A stretch of DNA of 64,000 nt from Sideroxydans sp. (GTDB taxonomy: Bacteria > Pseudomonadota > Gammaproteobacteria > Burkholderiales > Gallionellaceae), in contig JAQUAD010000005.1 in the NCBI GenBank assembly GCA_028687425.1, positions 1 to 64,000 of the forward strand, written 5' to 3'. The position numbers were made by a program, and so were the translations under genes. The notes under the pieces were generated by a model. That model did no database searches. It was not told the origin of the DNA and saw only the letters and a list, made by a program, of their open reading frames with translations. Shown piece after piece: positions 54,374 to 64,000 of the stretch. Positions within the stretch are counted from its first letter, which is position 1. Every line of letters begins with the position of its first letter.

Positions 54374-55256
54374 GCAAAATCCTGCTTCTCGGTATGCATT
54401 CTCTGCGCGTCTTGGCTGGAGGCTGGAGCGTCGGCCCCTATGCGAAAGGGATTCCAGTCAAGCGATCGATCAGGATTTATTTTTTCGCCCCGCACTTCAT
54501 TGCGCCCTGGTAATTAATGACCCGCACAACCAGGTCGTTCTGGATTTGGATGCACTACTTAAATCAGTTCATCACCCGGGTGAATATTTCCTGTTCAACT
54601 GCGAATGCGGTTTGGCGGATGACGCCGGGATCATGGAGGAAATTTCGGTTTTACATCCGAACGCGCATTTCATCGTGTGGGACTTTGAGGCGCATGCCTA
54701 TCGTGCTTTATTGTCGCTGGATAGCCGGTTTGCTACACGGGATGCGCGTATCCGCTTGATATTCACGCGAGCACAATACGAGGCTGATTTGCAGCGAATG
54801 GTGGATGAGGCCAAGCTTGCGCACAACCAGTTGGAATTGTGTGAAATCGCCCCAAACGATTACCGCTTTACCGAAGACATCCTGAGCGGGAGAGCCGACT
54901 TGCCGGTTCGCCCAGAGGCTGTCGGCAAAGTAGCGCGTGAGCCGCAGGAGGTGACGTTGCCCTTGCTTGATGAGGCCATTTCCCGTTGGGAACAATCAGT
55001 GCACTCCATCGCGGCAGGTTTCGATTGTTCGGAGGAATACACCCTTGACCTGTCTGAACGGGAATGTTTGCAAGAGACACTAAACAGTTTTGAGGCTCAA
55101 GGTCTTGCTGTTCCCGATGTTATCAGGGCCAGAATAGAGGCCGCTGACAGGCGCTTTGTTGAGTTGACATACGAAGTCGAGCATGACGTATGGGGCAGTT
55201 CGAGGCGTTACGACAAGGAAGCTTTCTGGTACTACTACCGCTGGCCGAGCATGTAG
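54366..55256 (+). CDS. Protein of unknown function in the accessory island
   Basis: The 296-residue product starts at an ATG that overlaps the MmeI-like stop by eight bases, so the two are probably co-translated. I see no signal peptide, no membrane helix and no motif I recognise. Middle segments such as NCECGLADDAGIMEEISVLH and VLHPNAHFIVWDFEAHAY suggest an alpha/beta domain. Codon use is less GC-rich than in the core genes around it, which fits acquired DNA. Coupling to the restriction enzyme makes a role in the same system possible but unproven. Confidence 0.7.
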   Translation: MSEQNPASRYAFSARLGWRLERRPLCERDSSQAIDQDLFFRPALHCALVINDPHNQVVLDLDALLKSVHHPGEYFLFNCECGLADDAGIMEEISVLHPNAHFIVWDFEAHAYRALLSLDSRFATRDARIRLIFTRAQYEADLQRMVDEAKLAHNQLELCEIAPNDYRFTEDILSGRADLPVRPEAVGKVAREPQEVTLPLLDEAISRWEQSVHSIAAGFDCSEEYTLDLSERECLQETLNSFEAQGLAVPDVIRARIEAADRRFVELTYEVEHDVWGSSRRYDKEAFWYYYRWPSM

Positions 55257-55281
55257 CAGAAATACAGTTTGCGCCACTATC

Positions 55282-55307
55282 GATAATATAAAAGTATTTA
55301 TATAATC
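55282..55307 (+). promoter_or_regulatory. Palindromic operator and -10 box of the higBA pair
   Basis: GATAATATAAA and TTTATATAATC are inverted copies with one mismatch and a 4-bp spacer. The right arm contains TATAAT (55301-55306). Transcription would start near 55313, the higB ATG itself, and no Shine-Dalgarno precedes that ATG. Autorepression by the antitoxin at such a palindrome is usual for HigBA. Confidence 0.6.
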
Positions 55308-55312
55308 ACTTC

Positions 55313-55627
55313 ATGAAAAAACTTCGCTTCGTAGGCACCAGTCTCGACGATCTGCGCGATTTTCCATATGAGGCGCGGCGCGCGGCGGGCTTCGAGCTGG
55401 ATGCAATTCAGCGTGGCTTGATGCCTTCGGATTTCAAGCCGATGCTGCAAATCGGGGCGGGGGTATATGAGGTGCGCATTCATGTATTGGGCGAATGGCG
55501 TGTGATCTACGTCGCGAAATTCGCTGATGCAGTTTACGTGCTGCATTCGTTTCAAAAGAAGACGCAGCGAACACGTCGTGAAGATATCGAGTTGGCGGCG
55601 CGTCGATATAAACAGATTGGAGGGTGA
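55313..55627 (+). CDS. higB: HigB/RelE-superfamily toxin (Gp49-like)
   Basis: The 104-residue protein has the Gp49/HigB-like pattern: FVGTSLDDLRDFPYEARRAA at the start, VYEVRIHVLGEWRVIYVAKF in the beta-sheet, then VYVLHSFQKKTQRTRREDIE. Basic residues K-K-T-Q-R-T-R at the end of the sheet are typical of RNase toxins of this group. The toxin gene comes first, as in other higBA pairs, and the antitoxin begins three bases after its stop. Confidence 0.85.
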   Translation: MKKLRFVGTSLDDLRDFPYEARRAAGFELDAIQRGLMPSDFKPMLQIGAGVYEVRIHVLGEWRVIYVAKFADAVYVLHSFQKKTQRTRREDIELAARRYKQIGG

Positions 55628-55630
55628 ATC

Positions 55631-55915
55631 ATGTCCAGGAAAAAGATGGTCGAGTCGAGCGGCAATGTGTTTGACGATTTGGGGTTCAGCGCGGAAGAGT
55701 CTGCCATTCTGAAGATGCGCGCGGAGTTGATGGCGGGTTTGCGCACGGCGATCGAGGAGCAGGGCTGGACGCAAGCCGAGGCATCGCAACATCTGGGGGT
55801 GGCGCAGTCGCGCGTGTCCGATCTGGTACGCGGCAAGTGGGATAAATTCAGCCTGGATATGTTGGTGACGCTGGCAACGCGCGCCGGTCTGAAGGTCGAA
55901 TTGGCGATGGCGTAG
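55631..55915 (+). CDS. higA: HigA-type antitoxin, XRE-family helix-turn-helix
   Basis: The 94-residue protein carries an XRE DNA-binding domain: MAGLRTAIEEQGWTQAEASQ, HLGVAQSRVSDLVRGKWDKF and LDMLVTLATRAGLKVEL. It should bind and neutralise the toxin encoded just upstream and repress the pair at the palindrome before higB. Length and order fit the compact HigA type. Confidence 0.87.
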   Translation: MSRKKMVESSGNVFDDLGFSAEESAILKMRAELMAGLRTAIEEQGWTQAEASQHLGVAQSRVSDLVRGKWDKFSLDMLVTLATRAGLKVELAMA

Positions 55916-56067
55916 TCAGCGCGCATCAGGCGATAGCCGTAATGTGCCGGATGTTTACAGGTTTTCATGCGGCGCAATGCGCTTCGTTTATTGACGCCCT
56001 ACAATGCAAAATCCCGCGCATGCCGGGTGTTCGGAATGAATCCGAGCAGTGAACAGGAGTGGCAATC

Positions 56068-56298
56068 ATGCAAACGAACATCGAAACGCTGACCCAGGAG
56101 ACGATGGCGCTGTATATCGAAGACCGCGCGGCACTGGCGGGCAAGCTGATCCTGAGTCTGGATGAACCCAAGCCTTCCGAGCTGGAGCAGATGTGGCTGG
56201 AGGAATCGGAGCGCCGTCTTGAGGCGTATCGCGCCGGGCGCACAGCGAGTATTCCGGCTGATGATGTATTCCGTCGCGCACTTTCCGAATTGAAATGA
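56068..56298 (+). CDS. Addiction-module antitoxin-like protein (orphan)
   Basis: The 76-residue protein resembles the short addiction-module family: EDRAALAGKLILSLDEP near the middle and ESERRLEAYRAGRTASIPAD toward the end. These antitoxins usually precede a RelE/ParE-like toxin whose ATG overlaps their stop. Here an overlapping ATG exists but its frame ends after 13 codons. ATG 56068 is chosen because AACAGGAG lies at good spacing. Confidence 0.75.
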   Translation: MQTNIETLTQETMALYIEDRAALAGKLILSLDEPKPSELEQMWLEESERRLEAYRAGRTASIPADDVFRRALSELK

Positions 56299-56336
56299 AG
56301 ATCGAATTCCTGCCCAATCCGATTGGGATTGTGTGA
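56295..56336 (+). pseudogene. Probable remnant of a RelE/ParE-like toxin gene
   Basis: A 13-codon frame (MKIEFLPNPIGIV, then TGA) overlaps the antitoxin stop as ATGA. M-K-I-x-F-L-P is a common start of plasmid-stabilisation toxins that follow this antitoxin type. The remainder of the toxin is missing before the next gene at 56346. The call is inference from position and seven residues. Confidence 0.35.
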
Positions 56337-56345
56337 AGGGTATCA

Positions 56346-56891
56346 ATGCTGACCATTTCCAGAGAGGCGCGAATCAAAGTGGCCAGGCATGCCTGGAACG
56401 TCTATCCGCTTGAGGCATTCGGCTTTCTGCTCGGGCGCAGTAGCGAGCAGGCGGTGTATGCCGCGTTGCCGTGTTCCAGGACGCAGCGCTGGCGTGAGTT
56501 TGGCGACCGCTGGAACGGGATCGCCGAGAATCTCGATAAGGCGCGCAAAGTCGCCAATCGGTTCGGTTTGGAGGTTGTGGGTTTTTATGCCTCGGCCGAC
56601 GGGTTCGAGCCTTCGTGCCGCGATGTCTATCCATTTCCACTGCAGAGTGCTTCAAGCGACATGGGATTGTTCATGTTCTATGCCTGTGTTTGCTGCCCTT
56701 CGTGTTCCACGGTTTCATATCACCTTGACGGACGCTGGCTGAAACACGGGGAAGAATTTTTTTCTCCGCACGGTGTGCGCATAGACAAGACCGTCAACCA
56801 GAAGCGCATCCTCAAATCGTGGCGGCAGGTATTCGGGACGGTGGCCTATTCGGCTGGCTGTGTGGATATGTCAGCTGTTCGGGGAGCATGA
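56346..56891 (+). CDS. JAB/MPN-like protein lacking the JAMM histidines
   Basis: The 181-residue product starts like JAB/M67 metalloproteases (VARHAWNVYPLEAFGFLLGR, with the conserved Glu). In the place where the His-x-His motif is expected it has GFYASADGFEPSCRDVYPF, with no histidine. It may be a non-catalytic JAB fold, or only resemble it. Two CxxC-like groups (CVCCPSC) could bind zinc. A nucleotidyltransferase gene begins four bases after its stop. Confidence 0.55.
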   Translation: MLTISREARIKVARHAWNVYPLEAFGFLLGRSSEQAVYAALPCSRTQRWREFGDRWNGIAENLDKARKVANRFGLEVVGFYASADGFEPSCRDVYPFPLQSASSDMGLFMFYACVCCPSCSTVSYHLDGRWLKHGEEFFSPHGVRIDKTVNQKRILKSWRQVFGTVAYSAGCVDMSAVRGA

Positions 56892-56894
56892 GGA

Positions 56895-57731
56895 ATGGAA
56901 CGCCAAATTCAGGATGAGCTTGTAGGCATCGAGCGCAAACATGATGTTCGAATCCTCTATGCCTGCGAATCCGGTAGCCGCGGCTGGGGCTTTGCCTCTG
57001 CCGATAGCGATTGGGACGTGCGTTTCATCTATTGCCATCCGCGCGACTGGTATCTGTCCATCGAGGAAAAGCGCGATGTGATCGAATTGCCTATCGACGA
57101 TTTGCTGGATGTGAATGGCTGGGACATCCGCAAGGCGTTGCGCCTGATGAAGAAGTCCAATCCGGTGCTGCTGGAGTGGCTGTCGTCGCCCATCGTGTAC
57201 CGGGAGGAGGGGGCATCCGTTTCTGCATTGCGGGCGCTAGCTCGCGATTGCTATCAGCCGACGGCTTGCCTGCATCATTACCTGCATATGGCGCAGGGCA
57301 ATTTCCGCGAATACCTGCAAGGCGAGACGGTGTGGTTGAAGAAGTATTTTTATGTGTTGCGCCCGGTGCTGGCTTGCCTGTGGATAGAGCGCGGTCTGGG
57401 TATGGTGCCGATGGCTTTTGAGGATCTGGTTAGCGGTGTGGTGAAGGATGCCGGACTGAAGGCGGCCATTGCCGGTTTGATCGAACTGAAGCGAGCAGCG
57501 GCAGAGTTGAGCAATGGCGCACCCATCCCCGAGATTCACAACTTTCTGCTTGAAGAAATGTCGCGCCTGGGGGCGGTGGTGGCCGCAACGCCGAAGCGGC
57601 CTGTGGCAGGTGGGATGTCGGAAAAGATAGACGCCTGTTTCAGGGGGCTGTTGCTCGACGGGATGCAGGCTGGGGATGTTGAGTTCGATCCGCCCAGGTC
57701 CCGTGAATCGGCCCGTCCTGCTGAATTTTGA
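56895..57731 (+). CDS. Predicted nucleotidyltransferase (YcgL/COG3541-like)
   Basis: The 278-residue protein has the polymerase-beta-type motif GSRGWGFASADSDWDVRFIY (Gly-Ser and Asp-x-Asp), followed by EKRDVIELPIDDLLDVNGWD. This matches the YcgL/COG3541 group rather than kanamycin or CD-NTase families. A substrate is not established. It ends the accessory island; mqo follows after 97 bp. Confidence 0.8.
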   Translation: MERQIQDELVGIERKHDVRILYACESGSRGWGFASADSDWDVRFIYCHPRDWYLSIEEKRDVIELPIDDLLDVNGWDIRKALRLMKKSNPVLLEWLSSPIVYREEGASVSALRALARDCYQPTACLHHYLHMAQGNFREYLQGETVWLKKYFYVLRPVLACLWIERGLGMVPMAFEDLVSGVVKDAGLKAAIAGLIELKRAAAELSNGAPIPEIHNFLLEEMSRLGAVVAATPKRPVAGGMSEKIDACFRGLLLDGMQAGDVEFDPPRSRESARPAEF

Positions 57732-57828
57732 ACCAGTGGCGTCTGACTTCGATTGCATGGCACACCGTTCTGTACGCTCCTGAAAGGGTAGAATGCGCAC
57801 CTGTCGCGGTGTGCGGGAAAGTCTGAAG

Positions 57829-59325
57829 ATGTCGAACAAGAAAGTGGATGTGTTGCTGGTCGGTGCGGGCGTGATGAGCGCGACGCTGGGCAAGTTGCTG
57901 GCGCAACTCGATCCCTCGCTGAAGATCATGATGGTGGAACGCCTGTCCAAAGTGGCCAACGAGAGTTCGCACGGGCTGAACAATGCAGGCACGGGACACG
58001 CCGGTTACTGCGAGTTGAACTACACGCCGCAGGCGGCGGACGGCAGTGTGAACATCAAGCGCGCGCTGGAGATCAACGCGGCTTACGAGGTGTCGTTGCA
58101 GTTCTGGTCGTATCTGGTCGATCAGGGGCTGTTGCCGACGCCGGAGAAATTCATCAATCCCGTCTATCACCAGAGCTTTGTGCGCGGCGAGGCCAATGTG
58201 GATTTCCTGCGCAAGCGCTATGAGGCCTTGCACAAGCATCACCTGTTCGAGGAGATGGAGTTCAGCGACGATCCCGCGGTGTTGCGCGACTGGATGCCGC
58301 TGGTGATGCAGGGGCGCGACGGCAAGGAGCCGGTGGCGGCGACGCAGGTGAAGCACGGTACCGATGTGGACTTCGGCTTCCTGACGCGCAAGCTGGTGAA
58401 GGCGCTGCTCAAGCTGCCCAATTTCGAACTGAAACTGAACAACACCATCACCGGCCTCAAGCAGCACGACGACGGACGCTGGCATGTGCGCGTGAAGGAT
58501 ACGCACGATGACAAGACGCGCACCGTCGAGGCGGGTTTCGTGTTCCTCGGTGCGGGCGGCGGCGCGTTGCCGCTGTTGCAGAAGTCCGGCATCCCGGAAG
58601 CCAAGGGCTACGGCGGTTTCCCGGTCAGCGGTCAGTGGCTGATCTGCCACGACCCGAAGATCGTGCGCCAGCATACGACCAAGGTGTACGGCAAGGCAGC
58701 GGTCGGTGCGCCGCCGATGTCGGTGCCGCATCTGGATGCGCGCATCCTGGGCGGCGAGTCGGTGCTGTTGTTCGGGCCGTTCGCCAGCATCACCACCAAA
58801 TTCCTCAAGGAAGGTTCCATCTTCGACCTGTTCGGTTCGCTCAAGTCGGGCAACTTCAAACCCATGCTGTCGGTGGCGCGGGACAACCTGCCGCTGATGC
58901 GCTACCTGATCGGCGAGGCGCTGAAATCGCACAAGGACCGGGTCGATGCCTTGCGTGACTTCTTCGGCAATGCGCGCGAGAACGGCTGGGAACTGGCCTC
59001 GGCCGGGCAGCGCGTGCAGATCATCAAGAACTGCGATACCAAGGGCGGCAAGCTGGAATTCGGCACCGAGATCGTGACGGCGCAGGACGGCACGCTGGCG
59101 ACCTTGCTGGGCGCATCGCCGGGAGCATCGACGTCGGTGCAGGCCATGATCGAAGTGATCGAGCGTTGTTTCAAAGCGCGTATGAAGAGCGCAGAATGGC
59201 AAAGCAAGATGCGGGAGATGATCCCGTCCTATGGCGCATCGCTGGATGATGATGTGCCGTTGTTGCATGCAGTGCGCAAGCGCACGCTGGAGACTTTGCG
59301 GTTGGAGCGCGAATCCAGGGCGTAG
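57829..59325 (+). CDS. mqo: Malate:quinone oxidoreductase
   Basis: Mqo oxidises malate to oxaloacetate at the membrane and passes electrons to quinone. The 498-residue FAD protein has VLLVGAGVMSATLGKLLAQL at the N-terminus, HGLNNAGTGHAGYCELNYTP and the C-terminal GASPGASTSVQ. ATG 57829 gives MSNKKVDVLL; the longer frame adds a non-family stretch. It replaces or supplements soluble malate dehydrogenase and lies beside a malic enzyme gene, so malate use is concentrated here. Confidence 0.96.
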   Translation: MSNKKVDVLLVGAGVMSATLGKLLAQLDPSLKIMMVERLSKVANESSHGLNNAGTGHAGYCELNYTPQAADGSVNIKRALEINAAYEVSLQFWSYLVDQGLLPTPEKFINPVYHQSFVRGEANVDFLRKRYEALHKHHLFEEMEFSDDPAVLRDWMPLVMQGRDGKEPVAATQVKHGTDVDFGFLTRKLVKALLKLPNFELKLNNTITGLKQHDDGRWHVRVKDTHDDKTRTVEAGFVFLGAGGGALPLLQKSGIPEAKGYGGFPVSGQWLICHDPKIVRQHTTKVYGKAAVGAPPMSVPHLDARILGGESVLLFGPFASITTKFLKEGSIFDLFGSLKSGNFKPMLSVARDNLPLMRYLIGEALKSHKDRVDALRDFFGNARENGWELASAGQRVQIIKNCDTKGGKLEFGTEIVTAQDGTLATLLGASPGASTSVQAMIEVIERCFKARMKSAEWQSKMREMIPSYGASLDDDVPLLHAVRKRTLETLRLERESRA

Positions 59326-59372
59326 CGGGACTTGCGATTTACCCGCAAGGGGAGCCAGATAGCGAGGGCAGT

Positions 59373-61648
<2,276 letters not shown>

Positions 61649-61649
<1 letters not shown>

Positions 61650-61885
61650 TGGATAAACAGGAAGTGGAACTGCTGAGTAAGGAAGTTGAAATGTTGATGG
61701 CGGAACGCAGCCGTCTGCTGCGCGTGGTGGGTGCCGCGGCGGTGCTGGTGGCGAATGCGGATGCGATGCGTTTGCAGCCGCAGGCAGTGGATGCCGCCGA
61801 GGTGCTGTCCGAGATGCTCAACGCGCTCCCCGAGGAGACTTTGCAGGACGCACTGGAATCCGTGAAGGCTTATTCGGCAGCTTGA
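61649..61885 (+). CDS. Small conserved-looking helical protein between maeB and a patatin gene
   Basis: The 78-residue product is helical, with EVELLSKEVEMLMAERSRLL as a likely coiled coil and a short Ala/Val-rich core. No family was recognised. The start overlaps the maeB stop by one base and the next gene follows after four bases, so it is very likely translated. It might bind one of its neighbours; that is inference. Confidence 0.65.
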
Positions 61886-61889
61886 AAGT

Positions 61890-63062
61890 ATGCACAAGGA
61901 GAAGATCGGACTGATCCTTACCGGTGGCGGTGCGCGTGCGGCCTATCAGGTTGGCGTGCTGAAAGCGGTCGCGGAATTCCTGCCGTACCGGTCGCGGATT
62001 CCCTTCAAAGTCATCTCGGGTACGTCGGCGGGTGCACTGAACGCGGTCACGCTGGCCGTGAACGCGCGCCATTTTCGCAAGGGGGTGCGCTACCTGCTGA
62101 ACATCTGGACCAATGCCCATGTGACCGAGATCTATCGCGCTGATGCGCTGGGCGTTTTAAGCAACAGCCTGCGCTGGGTGTTCGGTCTGCTGTTGAGCGT
62201 GCTGGGCAGCAACTGGCTGAACCGGGTCTCCTTGCTGGACAACAGCCCTTTGCGCACCTTCCTGGAACGTGCGTTACCGTGTGAATTGATCCAGCGGCAT
62301 ATTGATGACGGGCTGGTGCATGCGGTGAGTATCACCGCATCGGGTTTCAGCACCGGGCAGTCGGTGACTTTCTATCAGGGGGCCCCGGACATCCAGCCCT
62401 GGAAACGCACCCGCCGCATCGGCGTGCCGACCCAGATCGATATTCAGCATCTGCTGGCTTCGTCCGCCATCCCTTTCATCTTCCCGGCGGTGCATGTGAA
62501 CCGTGAATTCTTCGGCGACGGCTCGGTGCGCCAGATCGCACCCATCAGCTCCGCGCTGCATCTGGGCGCACAACGCGTGCTGGTGGTTGGCGTCGGACAT
62601 AGTGCCGGCGAGGAAGATGAGAAACGTCCCAAGATCGAACACTATCCATCGCTTGCCGAGATAGCAGGGCATGCGCTGGACAGTATCTTCATCGATGGTC
62701 TGGAAGTCGATCTGGAGCGTTTGCAAAGCATCAACAGAACACTCAAGGCCATCCCGGAGGAGCTGCACAAGAGCCTTGACCTGCGTCATGTTGAAGCACT
62801 GGTCATTTCGCCCAGCCAGCCGCTGGAGAAGATCGCCGAGAGATTCATTCGCAACTTGCCGTGGACCATCCGCTTGCTGCTGCGTTTGGCGGGTGTGATG
62901 CGCGGCAGCGGCGCCAATCTGGTGAGTTATCTGCTGTTCGATAAATACTATTGCCGTGCATTGATCGATCTGGGTTATCAGGATGCGCTTCACCGGCGCG
63001 AAGAGATCATGACGTTTCTGGAGCAAGGTGGTACGCCGCCTTGTGTCGATCTGGCGCAATGA
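61890..63062 (+). CDS. Patatin-like phospholipase
   Basis: The 390-residue protein has the patatin hallmarks: GGGARAAYQVGVL (oxyanion loop), GTSAG with the catalytic Ser (about residue 47), and DGSVRQ with the catalytic Asp (about residue 210). This is the proteobacterial cytoplasmic or peripheral group, with a long C-terminal helical part. It should cleave acyl chains from lipids, but no substrate can be stated. Its stop overlaps the birA start. Confidence 0.9.
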   Translation: MHKEKIGLILTGGGARAAYQVGVLKAVAEFLPYRSRIPFKVISGTSAGALNAVTLAVNARHFRKGVRYLLNIWTNAHVTEIYRADALGVLSNSLRWVFGLLLSVLGSNWLNRVSLLDNSPLRTFLERALPCELIQRHIDDGLVHAVSITASGFSTGQSVTFYQGAPDIQPWKRTRRIGVPTQIDIQHLLASSAIPFIFPAVHVNREFFGDGSVRQIAPISSALHLGAQRVLVVGVGHSAGEEDEKRPKIEHYPSLAEIAGHALDSIFIDGLEVDLERLQSINRTLKAIPEELHKSLDLRHVEALVISPSQPLEKIAERFIRNLPWTIRLLLRLAGVMRGSGANLVSYLLFDKYYCRALIDLGYQDALHRREEIMTFLEQGGTPPCVDLAQ

Positions 63063-64000
63063 ATAGCGCAACCAACGCTGTACCCAAGCCACTGACATTC
63101 GCCTTGTTGCGCTTGCTGGCGGATGGAGAATTCCATTCCGGCGAAGAGATGGCCGTGCAGCTGGAGATGTCCCGTGCCAGCGTGCACAACGCGCTGCAGG
63201 ACGTGGCGCAGTTCGGCGTCATGCTGCACAGTGTGCGCGGACGCGGCTATCGGCTATCACACCCTTTATGCTGGCTGGACAAGGAAATTATCCTTGCCGA
63301 AGTCGGCGCGACGCTGAATATCGAGATACTTGACTACGCGACTTCGAGCAATGCCTTGCTGCTGCAGGCGGCATCGCGAGGCGCATTCAGCGGCAGCGTG
63401 CTGGCGGTGGAGTGGCAAAGTGCTGGGCGCGGACGGCTGGGACGAACCTGGCATGCCGGTCTGGGCGATGCGCTCACCTTTTCAGTGCTGTGGCGTTTTG
63501 AATGCGGCCTGGCTGCCTTGTCGGGGCTGAGTCTGGCTGTGGGTGTCGCCATGATGCGTGCATTGCGGGAGTTGGGTGTGCAAGATGCCGGTTTGAAATG
63601 GCCCAACGATGTGATGCTTCCGTCGGGCAAGTTGGCCGGCATATTGCTCGAAGCACAGGGCGACATGCTGGGGCCCAGCGCAGTGGTGATCGGTATCGGG
63701 CTGAATCTGGCTGCACCTGCGGATGCTGCAAGGATCGGTCAGGCGGCAGGTGATTTGTCGGCTTGCGGCATTGCGCTCGATCAGCGCAACAAGGTGTTGT
63801 CCATCTTGCTCAAGCATCTGGAATCCATGCTGCGCGAGTTCGCCGTGAGAGGTTTCACTGCGCTGCGCAAGGAATGGGAAAGCGCTCACATTTACGATCA
63901 TCGCCCTGTCGAAATGTTGATGCCTGACGGCAAGCGTATCGAAGGCATCGCATTGGGTGTGACGGATGAAGGCGCATTGCGGGTGGAAACTGCAGACGGA
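63059..64000 (+). CDS. birA: Bifunctional biotin-protein ligase/biotin operon repressor BirA (truncated by window end)
   Basis: The frame stays open to the last base, giving 314 residues. An N-terminal helix-turn-helix (LTFALLRLLADGEFHSGEEM, EMSRASVHNALQDVAQFG) marks the repressor form. The ligase domain has SAGRGRLGRTW (biotinyl-AMP loop), LKWPNDVML and KLAGILLEAQGD. A C-terminal SH3-like domain begins (RPVEMLMPDGKRIEGIALGV). Only the last few residues and the stop should be missing. ATG 63059 overlaps the patatin stop (ATGA). Confidence 0.93.
   Translation, partial: MNSATNAVPKPLTFALLRLLADGEFHSGEEMAVQLEMSRASVHNALQDVAQFGVMLHSVRGRGYRLSHPLCWLDKEIILAEVGATLNIEILDYATSSNALLLQAASRGAFSGSVLAVEWQSAGRGRLGRTWHAGLGDALTFSVLWRFECGLAALSGLSLAVGVAMMRALRELGVQDAGLKWPNDVMLPSGKLAGILLEAQGDMLGPSAVVIGIGLNLAAPADAARIGQAAGDLSACGIALDQRNKVLSILLKHLESMLREFAVRGFTALRKEWESAHIYDHRPVEMLMPDGKRIEGIALGVTDEGALRVETADG

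Noticed and set aside
56346..57731. CBASS-type signalling operon
   Set aside because: The transferase motif is of the YcgL/COG3541 kind. The JAB-like protein lacks JAMM, and no E1/E2 or effector gene is adjacent.

Overview
The window reads as a stretch of core chromosome from a Gram-negative betaproteobacterium, probably in or near the Gallionellaceae/Nitrosomonadales. The grounds are the protein styles and gene orders: a sigma factor next to DUF3619 and DUF3106 genes, lptFG beside pepA-holC-valS, ilvB-ilvH-ilvC followed by psd-pssA, rsxABCDGE-nth, and bpt close to aat. The genus is inference. The DNA is moderately GC-rich. No tRNA gene and no CRISPR array was seen.

Layout. 1-456: 3' end of an rRNA operon (23S tail, spacer, 5S, terminator). 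0.5-7.3 kb: asmA, mutY, a BepA-like M48 protease, a Ser/Thr kinase with a cyclic-nucleotide-binding domain, and a rhodanese/TusA sulfur-relay pair. 7.3-12.5 kb (minus strand): pepA-holC-small acidic protein-valS. 12.5-14.7 kb: lptFG. 14.7-16.0 kb (minus): ECF-like sigma factor with two partner genes. 16.2-20.9 kb: ilvBHC and psd-pssA. 21.0-28.4 kb (minus): CBS protein, then a tightly overlapped nine-gene unit rsxABCDGE-nth-DUF1841-cobalamin adenosyltransferase. 28.5-36.2 kb: pyrD, bpt, GGDEF enzyme, aat, PilZ-like protein, carboxylesterase and yjgA/darP, with three intergenic repeat structures. 36.3-46.6 kb: pmbA, a LysM/FecR protein, glyA-nrdR, the riboflavin genes ribD-ribE-ribBX-ribH, nusB-thiL-pgpA and a secreted nuclease. 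46.6-50.9 kb: hrpA. 51.0-57.7 kb: an accessory island with an MmeI-like restriction-modification enzyme, toxin-antitoxin genes and several unknowns. 57.8-64.0 kb: mqo, maeB, a patatin-like phospholipase and birA, which runs off the window.

Most striking signal. hrpA (1436 residues) carries inside its first RecA domain, in frame, a complete DUF559-type (Vsr/PD-(D/E)XK-like) nuclease domain. It is bracketed by 35-bp inverted repeats that match at 32 of 35 positions. The insert has no ATG start of its own, so it appears to be made only as part of the helicase. Related GC-rich palindromic repeats, also in frame, sit further along hrpA (about 50.0 kb) and in the MmeI-like gene (about 53.2 kb). A looser relative is at 48.4 kb. 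No other copies were noticed in the window. This looks like a small mobile palindrome family that lands in protein loops without breaking genes, plus one composite element in which two copies flank a nuclease.

Other points. A hairpin repeat and a partial duplication of the yjgA 3' end sit downstream of yjgA. RibB is fused to a GTP-cyclohydrolase-II-like domain that has lost its zinc cysteines. A HigBA pair has a palindromic operator over its -10 box and a probably leaderless toxin mRNA. An orphan antitoxin is followed by what may be a 13-codon toxin remnant.
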